Assembly (NCBI GenBank): GCA_900758475.1
Contig: CAAERQ010000003.1
Span: 10,270-74,269, forward strand
Length of the DNA: 64,000 bases
Origin: an uncultured Collinsella sp.
GTDB taxonomy: Bacteria; Actinomycetota; Coriobacteriia; Coriobacteriales; Coriobacteriaceae
Direction of reading: 5' to 3'
In this document: in pieces, positions 59,322-64,000 of the stretch
Layout of the letters: each line of letters opens with the position of its first letter
Position numbering within the stretch: position 1 is the stretch's first letter
Notes under the pieces: generated by a model
Told to the model about the DNA's origin: nothing
Database searches by the model: none
What the model saw: the letters and a program-made list of their open reading frames with translations, nothing else
Program-made: the position numbers and the translations under genes

Positions 59322-60335
59322 ATGCCGGATAACGGGTCAATACAAAAAAGAGACGCGCACGAGATGGCTCATGGGCGTCCTGTCCAGATAACCGAGCACA
59401 CGACGGTAACCGAGCTGCAGCCCAGCCTGTCCGATGTCGTGTGCGCAAACAAAAAGCTGCAGATTGGCTTTATCATTGCGCTCGTGGTACTGGCGCTGCT
59501 GTCGGGCTTTGTAGCTCGTCCGCATTTTGCCGATACCAAGACTTGGGACTCCACCATCGAGGTCATCGATCAAAAGAAGGGTAACGTACTGGCGCTCACG
59601 ACCTCGTGCGTGGCACTGTCTGCGGGCATTACCGCGCTGCCGGGTGATACGGGAACGCCGGTTGCCGAGCAGCTCGCGCAGCTTTCAGGCAACCTTGGTA
59701 TTGTGCTTGCCGTGCTCTACCTAGAGAAATATTTGCTCACGATTTTGTGGTCGGTTGGCTTGGGCATCTTAATCCCGTTTGCGTTGGTACTCTTTGCGGT
59801 GTCGCTCGGCATTCACGGGCGCTGGAGCACGAGCACCGTTCTGCGCCGCGCGGCGACGCGCGTGCTGGTGGTCGCCATGATCGGCATGGCGTTGGTGCCT
59901 GCAAGCGTATGGGTGTCGCAAAAGGTCGACGAAACGTATCGCGTTAGCATCGAGGCGGCCGAGCAAAAGGCGGCCGACGCTGCGAGTGCGGCAGATAGCG
60001 ATAGCTCCAAAACAAGCAAGAAAAAGACCGAGTCCACAGAGTCCAAGAGCGTGCTTGAGCAGCTTGCCGACGGTGCCTCGGGTCTCGTCACATCGGTGAC
60101 CAGCGGCGCCAAGCAGATGACCGATGAAATTGTGCAGCAAGTGACCGATCTCATCGAAGGCGTCATCGTGATGATCGTGACCTCGTGCGTGATTCCATTG
60201 CTGGTGCTCGCGGCGTTTTTGTGGCTGGGGCACGTGCTGTTGGGGATTGATATCTCCGGTCCCGCGAACTATCTGACGGGTCGTTTCTTGAGCGCTCCGT
60301 CCAAACATGCCAAGAAGAACAGGCAGTCTGAGTAG
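59322..60335 (+). CDS. membrane protein of unknown function
   Basis: GAGGAGG precedes the ATG. The 337-residue product has a ~45-residue cytoplasmic start, a helix (LQIGFIIALVVLALLSGFVA), an external segment (DTKTWDSTIEVIDQKKGNVLALTTS), a paired hydrophobic region around residues 125-205, a charged Ala/Asp/Ser/Lys stretch with TSKKKTESTESKS, and two more helices (VIVMIVTSCVIPLLVLAAFLWLGHVLLGI). I recognise no family. It stands between lacF and lacA, flanked by terminators on both sides, so it is probably not part of the lac operon. Confidence 0.75.
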   Translation: MPDNGSIQKRDAHEMAHGRPVQITEHTTVTELQPSLSDVVCANKKLQIGFIIALVVLALLSGFVARPHFADTKTWDSTIEVIDQKKGNVLALTTSCVALSAGITALPGDTGTPVAEQLAQLSGNLGIVLAVLYLEKYLLTILWSVGLGILIPFALVLFAVSLGIHGRWSTSTVLRRAATRVLVVAMIGMALVPASVWVSQKVDETYRVSIEAAEQKAADAASAADSDSSKTSKKKTESTESKSVLEQLADGASGLVTSVTSGAKQMTDEIVQQVTDLIEGVIVMIVTSCVIPLLVLAAFLWLGHVLLGIDISGPANYLTGRFLSAPSKHAKKNRQSE

Positions 60336-60371
60336 CTAAAACAGCTGTATATACCGGGGAATACCGCCGAA

Positions 60372-60408
60372 GGGGCGGCCGAGACACGTTCTCGGCCGCC
60401 CTTTTGTT
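60372..60408 (+). terminator. rho-independent terminator
   Basis: GGGCGGCCGAGA pairs with TCTCGGCCGCCC around CACGT, then TTTTG. Confidence 0.9.
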
Positions 60409-60442
60409 TGTTGAACACATGGTCGCTACGTCTGCGCCGGGC

Positions 60443-60540
60443 TCAAACGGTCGGCAATCATCCGTGAACGGTATTTGTTCAAAAAAGAACAAAGTTAAAC
60501 AAATAATGGTTGCAACCTATGTTCGAATATGTTCAAATAA
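60443..60540 (+). promoter_or_regulatory. lacA control region
   Basis: AACGGT at 60446-60451 and 60467-60472 (21 bp apart); then TGTTC-N5-TGTTCAAATA (60520-60539). On the minus strand TGTTT-N5-TGTTC-N5-TGAAC runs through ~60475-60504. Confidence 0.6.
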
Positions 60541-60643
60541 ACATGAACAGTGAAGAACCGCACATTCAGATGCCCGGACCTGAGCGCGATTCAACACTTC
60601 CAAACAGAAACTACGCACCTGCGTATCTCTCAAGGAGGATGTC

Positions 60644-61072
60644 ATGAGGGTTGTAATCGCTTCCGATGCCGACGGTATGTCGATGAAGGAGTCCATCAAG
60701 GAGATGCTCATCGCCGACGGTCACGAGGTCGTCGACTATTCCGAGACCCCTGCTGCGGACTTTGTCGATTCCGCGACCGCCGTTGCCAAGGACCTGCTGG
60801 AGCACAAGGATTCCCAGGGCTTCGCATTCGATAAGTACGGCGTCGGCTCCTATATGGCCGCCGTCAAGATCAAGGGCATGGTCGTCGCCAACATTTCCGA
60901 CGAGCGTTCCGCCTACATGACCCGCGAGCACAACGGCTCGCGCATGGTCACCATGGGCCCGGGCGTTGTGGGCACCGAGGTCGCCAAGAAGATCGCCCGC
61001 GAGTTCCTGCGCGCCCAGTACGCCGGCGGCCGTCACCAGATCCGTGTCGACATGCTCAACAAGATGGCCTAA
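60644..61072 (+). CDS. lacA: galactose-6-phosphate isomerase subunit LacA
   Basis: A 142-residue RpiB/LacAB-family protein. MRVVIASDADGMSMKESIKEMLIADGHEVVDYSE and GVVGTEVAKKIAREFLRAQYAGGRH match LacA in sequence and exact length. It pairs with LacB to convert galactose-6-P to tagatose-6-P; the LacA subunit lacks the CGTG phosphate loop seen in LacB. CAAGGAGG precedes the ATG and lacB follows by 63 bp. Confidence 0.93.
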   Translation: MRVVIASDADGMSMKESIKEMLIADGHEVVDYSETPAADFVDSATAVAKDLLEHKDSQGFAFDKYGVGSYMAAVKIKGMVVANISDERSAYMTREHNGSRMVTMGPGVVGTEVAKKIAREFLRAQYAGGRHQIRVDMLNKMA

Positions 61073-61135
61073 CGAGAGCCACCGAGAACTCGAACTTCTA
61101 TCTCAACTTGTGAATTCAGACGAAAGGACGTTCTG

Positions 61136-61660
61136 ATGAAGAAGACCATCGCAATCGGTTGCGACCATATCGTTACGGACGAGAAGATCTATCTGGCCGA
61201 CCGCCTGGAGCAGGCTGGCTACAAGGTGCTCGACTGCGGCACCTACAGCCACACCCGTACGCACTATCCCATCTACGGTAAGGCCGTGGGCGAGGCTGTT
61301 GCCAGCGGCAAGGCCGACTTTGGCGTGGCCCTGTGCGGCACCGGCATCGGCATCACCAACGCCGTCAACAAGGTTCCCGGCGCCCGCTGCGCCCTGGTTC
61401 GCGACATGACCTCTGCCCTGTATGCCCGTCGCGAGCTCAACGCCAACATCGTGGGCTTTGGCGGCAAGATCACCGGCGAGTTCCTGATGGCCGATATCAT
61501 GCTTGCCTTCCTGGAGGAGCCCTACGAGAAGACCCCCGAGCACGATGCCCTGATCGCCAAGATCGATGCCTGCAATAAGGCCGACGCCGAGGCTCAGGCT
61601 GACCCGCACTTCTTTGACGAGTTCCTCGAGAAGTGGGACCGCGGCGAATACCACGACTAA
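61136..61660 (+). CDS. lacB: galactose-6-phosphate isomerase subunit LacB
   Basis: A 174-residue RpiB-family protein. IAIGCDHIVTDEKIYLADRLEQAGYKVLDCGTY, VALCGTGIGITNAVNKVPGARCALVRDMTSALYARRELNANIVGFGGKI (catalytic Cys in LCGTG) and the C-terminal EFLEKWDRGEYHD identify LacB. With LacA it forms the isomerase of the tagatose-6-P pathway. GAAAGGACG precedes the ATG. A structured element starts at its stop codon. Confidence 0.95.
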   Translation: MKKTIAIGCDHIVTDEKIYLADRLEQAGYKVLDCGTYSHTRTHYPIYGKAVGEAVASGKADFGVALCGTGIGITNAVNKVPGARCALVRDMTSALYARRELNANIVGFGGKITGEFLMADIMLAFLEEPYEKTPEHDALIAKIDACNKADAEAQADPHFFDEFLEKWDRGEYHD

Positions 61661-61760
61661 GGGGTTCCGGCGTTCTACCGAACGCCGGACCGGCCGACGC
61701 TGCGAAGCCATCTGGTGGGCAATCTGCCGTTCAGCTTCGACGGCATGACCAGAAGGTCAA
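61661..61760 (+). ncRNA. conserved structured element after lacB (copy 1)
   Basis: A perfect 10-bp hairpin TCCGGCGTTC-TACC-GAACGCCGGA (61666-61689), then CGACGCTGCG (61695-61704) and a tail ending CATGACCAGAAG. A second copy with a different stem but the same TACC loop and tail follows lacC at 63907. The remaining 61761-62033 shows no gene. Whether it is transcribed alone or as part of the lac mRNA is unknown. Confidence 0.55.
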
Positions 61761-62033
61761 TGCCGCCTCGCTTCACGGCACCTTGCCTCACCAGCTGGCT
61801 TCTCGCTGACGTTGAGCTGACCTGTAGGGTTACCGCTGTTGTTACGAAGCTTTCTGGCTCGGTAAGCTGCTCCGATAACACGTTTGCTTGCTGAGCTTGT
61901 GTGCTTCGTTTTGGTGGTACCCGGCATTCTGCAGCTTTTCAATTGACGGCTCGCGTTTCTGTGAGGGGGCGCGGGCCGGTTTTCTATCAGCCCTATTGAC
62001 TTGGCGGGCTGTCGTAAGAAAGGGAAGGCTCCT

Positions 62034-62915
62034 ATGGAGTTTGTTCTTGATAACGGTTCTATCCGCGTAGCACTGAGCACGGCGGGCGGGTCGTTCACTT
62101 CTATTGCGGCCAACGGCCGTGAGTACCTGTGGCAGGGCGACCCGGCGGTGTGGTCGGGCCAGGCACCCATTTGTTTCCCGATCTGCGGCGGCCTTCGCGA
62201 CGGTCACGCAATGACCATGGGCGGCCGCGAGGTTAAGCTCGCCCGCCACGGCTTTGCGCGCAAACAGGAGTGGAAGCTCGAGGAGCAGGGCGACAACATG
62301 GTTGCGCTGAGCCTAAGCTCTGCCGACCATGCCGAGTTGCTCGAGCAGTACCCGTATCCGTTTAAGATCGTTGCTCGTTACACGATCGATGCGGAGAAGG
62401 TGGCCGTGTCGTACGAGGTGACCAATGAGGGCACCGAGGACATGCCGTTCTTTGTGGGCGGTCACCCTGGCTTTAAGTGCCCGCTTGACGAGGGCGAGTC
62501 CTATGACGACTACGAGCTCCGTTTTGAGCAGCGCGAGGCCGCCGAGCTCTGTACTGCCGTTCCCTCGACGGGCCTGATTGATGTTGAGCATCGCAGCAAG
62601 AACCCGATGGTTGGCCATGACCTGCCGCTGACCCACGAACTCTTTGACTTCGCGGAGACCATCTTTGACGTGCTCGAGAGCCGCGTAGTTACGCTGACCA
62701 AGAAGACCGAGGACAAGGGCGTGCGCCTGACGTTCCCCGATATGCCGTACCTGATTGTGTGGAGCAAGCCCGAGGGTGACTTTGTGGCCGTGGAACCGTG
62801 GGGCGGCCTGTCCACCTGCTCCGACGAGGACGATATCCTGGAGCACAAGCGCGGCTGCCTGGTGGCTAAGCCGGGGGAGACCGTTACCCGCGGCTTTGAG
62901 ATCGAGATCCTTTAA
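62034..62915 (+). CDS. lacX: LacX-type aldose 1-epimerase-like protein (copy 2)
   Basis: The ATG at 62034 follows AGGGAAGG. The 293-residue product has the same length and architecture as the copy at 33006-33887 (GREYLWQGDPAVWSGQAPICFPICGGLRD; KLARHGFARKQEWKL; MPFFVGGHPGFKCPLDEGESY). Here it sits in the lac operon with lacAB and lacC, the context in which LacX is known, and probably speeds anomer interconversion of galactose-6-P or galactose. Confidence 0.87.
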   Translation: MEFVLDNGSIRVALSTAGGSFTSIAANGREYLWQGDPAVWSGQAPICFPICGGLRDGHAMTMGGREVKLARHGFARKQEWKLEEQGDNMVALSLSSADHAELLEQYPYPFKIVARYTIDAEKVAVSYEVTNEGTEDMPFFVGGHPGFKCPLDEGESYDDYELRFEQREAAELCTAVPSTGLIDVEHRSKNPMVGHDLPLTHELFDFAETIFDVLESRVVTLTKKTEDKGVRLTFPDMPYLIVWSKPEGDFVAVEPWGGLSTCSDEDDILEHKRGCLVAKPGETVTRGFEIEIL

Positions 62916-62970
62916 CGAGCTATCGTATGTTTGGGGCCGCGCGTGTCGTGCCCCGGAACAGGAGTTCAAT

Positions 62971-63906
62971 ATGATTCTGACCGTTACCATGAACCCGTCG
63001 ATTGATACGCGCTATCAGCTCGACAAGTTGATCATCGACGACGTGAACCGCGTGACGCCCGAAAAGACCGCTGGCGGCAAGGGCCTCAACGTGAGCCGCG
63101 TGCTGCTGCAGCTGGGCGACGACGTGCTCGCGACCGGTCTGCTCGGCGGCCACATGGGTGCCTATATGGCCGAGCTCATGGATGCCGATGGCGTCAAGAA
63201 CGACTTTGTGCCCATCGCCGGTGAGACGCGCATTTGCCTGAATATTCTGCACGAGGGTAATCAGACCGAGCTTTTGGAGAGCGGCCCGCAGATCGCCCCG
63301 GCCGAGCTCGAGGCCTTTACGGCCAAGTTTGCCGAGCTCGCAGCGAAGGCGGACGTTGTGACGCTTTCGGGCTCGCTGCCGCGTGGTGTCGATGCCGGCT
63401 ACTATGCCGAGCTCGTCAAGATCGCCGAGGAGGCGGGCGCCAAGGTGCTGCTCGACACCTCGGGTGCATCGCTGGAGGCCGCGCTGGAGTCCGACGCTAA
63501 GCCTGAGCTCGTAAAGCCCAACCTGACCGAGATCAACGGCCTGCTGGGTACGTCCTTTACGACCGATGATGTCGATGCCCTGCGCGAGGCGCTTGCCGCC
63601 GATGGCCGCTTTGCCGGTATTCCCTGGGTTGTCGTTTCGATGGGCGCTGCCGGTTCGGTGGGCTTCCATGAGGGCCGTGCGTTCCGCGCCAAGACGCCCG
63701 CGATTGCGGCTGTGAACGCGACGGGTTCCGGCGACTCGACCATCGCCGGCTTTGCGCATGCGATTGCTGCTGGTGCCGACGACGTCACGGTGCTCAAGAC
63801 CGCCAATACCTGCGGCAAGCTTAACGCCATGGATCCCAAGACCGGCCACCTGGTCATGGATCGCTGGGACGAGGTCTACAACAGCGTTGAAGTAACGGAG
63901 CTTTAG
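62971..63906 (+). CDS. lacC: tagatose-6-phosphate kinase LacC (copy 2)
   Basis: CAGGAG precedes the ATG at 62971. The 311-residue PfkB kinase (MILTVTMNPSIDTRYQLDKLIIDDVNRV; GGKGLNVSRVL; VTLSGSLPRGVD; NATGSGDSTIAGFAH) is a close paralogue of 33947-34882. It phosphorylates tagatose-6-P from LacAB to tagatose-1,6-bisphosphate. The aldolase gene lacD expected next is not inside the window. Confidence 0.92.
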   Translation: MILTVTMNPSIDTRYQLDKLIIDDVNRVTPEKTAGGKGLNVSRVLLQLGDDVLATGLLGGHMGAYMAELMDADGVKNDFVPIAGETRICLNILHEGNQTELLESGPQIAPAELEAFTAKFAELAAKADVVTLSGSLPRGVDAGYYAELVKIAEEAGAKVLLDTSGASLEAALESDAKPELVKPNLTEINGLLGTSFTTDDVDALREALAADGRFAGIPWVVVSMGAAGSVGFHEGRAFRAKTPAIAAVNATGSGDSTIAGFAHAIAAGADDVTVLKTANTCGKLNAMDPKTGHLVMDRWDEVYNSVEVTEL

Positions 63907-64000
63907 GGTTACGCGGTTTTACCAAACCGCGTAACGGCTCGACGCTGCGCGGGCCGCATTTGGACAATCTGACGTTCAACTTCAAGGGCGCGACCAGAAG
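63907..64000 (+). ncRNA. conserved structured element after lacC (copy 2, cut by window end)
   Basis: A perfect 12-bp hairpin GTTACGCGGTTT-TACC-AAACCGCGTAAC (63908-63935), then CGACGCTGCG (63940-63949) and a tail ending GCGACCAGAAG at the last base. The stem differs from copy 1 at almost every pair while the loop and tail are kept. Confidence 0.55.

Noticed and set aside
61675..61881. Short coding frames across the element after lacB
   Set aside because: Both strands stay open and both element copies can be translated similarly, but stem covariation with a fixed loop fits RNA structure better, and no start or RBS is seen.

Overview
The window is high-GC DNA from a gut actinobacterium, most probably Collinsella or a close Coriobacteriia relative. 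This is inferred from the dense set of mannose- and lactose-class PTS systems, the complete tagatose-6-phosphate (lac) route in a high-GC genome, the tmk-holB-ricT order and the Tat/Hyp genes. No ribosomal RNA is present to confirm it.

Positions 1-24,800 are mostly housekeeping: the 3' end of an nhaA antiporter gene, a type Ic aminotransferase, a STAS protein, tatA/B-tatC, hypA-hypB, an archaeal-looking type IA topoisomerase, tmk-holB-ricT, comF, a lipoprotein binding protein, hpf, degV, a beta-hydroxyacid dehydrogenase with a His/Cys-rich tail, isocitrate dehydrogenase, a membrane-anchored SurA-like protein and an XRE/DUF2975 pair. Intergenic palindromes and two MITE-like elements are scattered here.

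Positions 25,000-36,500 form an amino-sugar locus: mannose-class PTS (EIIA, YajC-like, EIIB, EIIC, EIID), a GntR regulator, AgaS-type isomerase/deaminase, NagA/AgaA-type deacetylase, LacX-like epimerase, LacC-like kinase and a YhcH-family protein. The likely route is GalNAc to GalNAc-6-P, GalN-6-P, tagatose-6-P and tagatose-1,6-bisphosphate. A nagA remnant, a tRNA-Thr and an orphan EIIB whose catalytic His is Tyr follow.

Positions 36,800-64,000 form a large lactose/beta-galactoside PTS island: galM, a DeoR (LacR-like) regulator, a GntR/DUF7916-like/EIICB unit, three modules each made of a LacI regulator divergent from a LacE-type EIICB plus a LacG-type GH1 phospho-beta-galactosidase, one EIIA (LacF), then lacA, lacB and a second lacX-lacC pair. 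Tagatose-bisphosphate aldolase (LacD) is not seen and may lie beyond the right edge.

The most unusual signals are non-coding. (i) Arrays of a 58-nt hairpin unit with a period near 80 nt occur at four convergent gene ends. (ii) A direct repeat of an RACGGT core spaced exactly 21 bp occurs in six sugar-gene promoters. (iii) TGTTC-N5-TGTTY repeats lie before deoR, lacF and lacA. (iv) A hairpin with a constant UACC loop and fully covarying stem, followed by a conserved tail, lies after lacB and after the second lacC.
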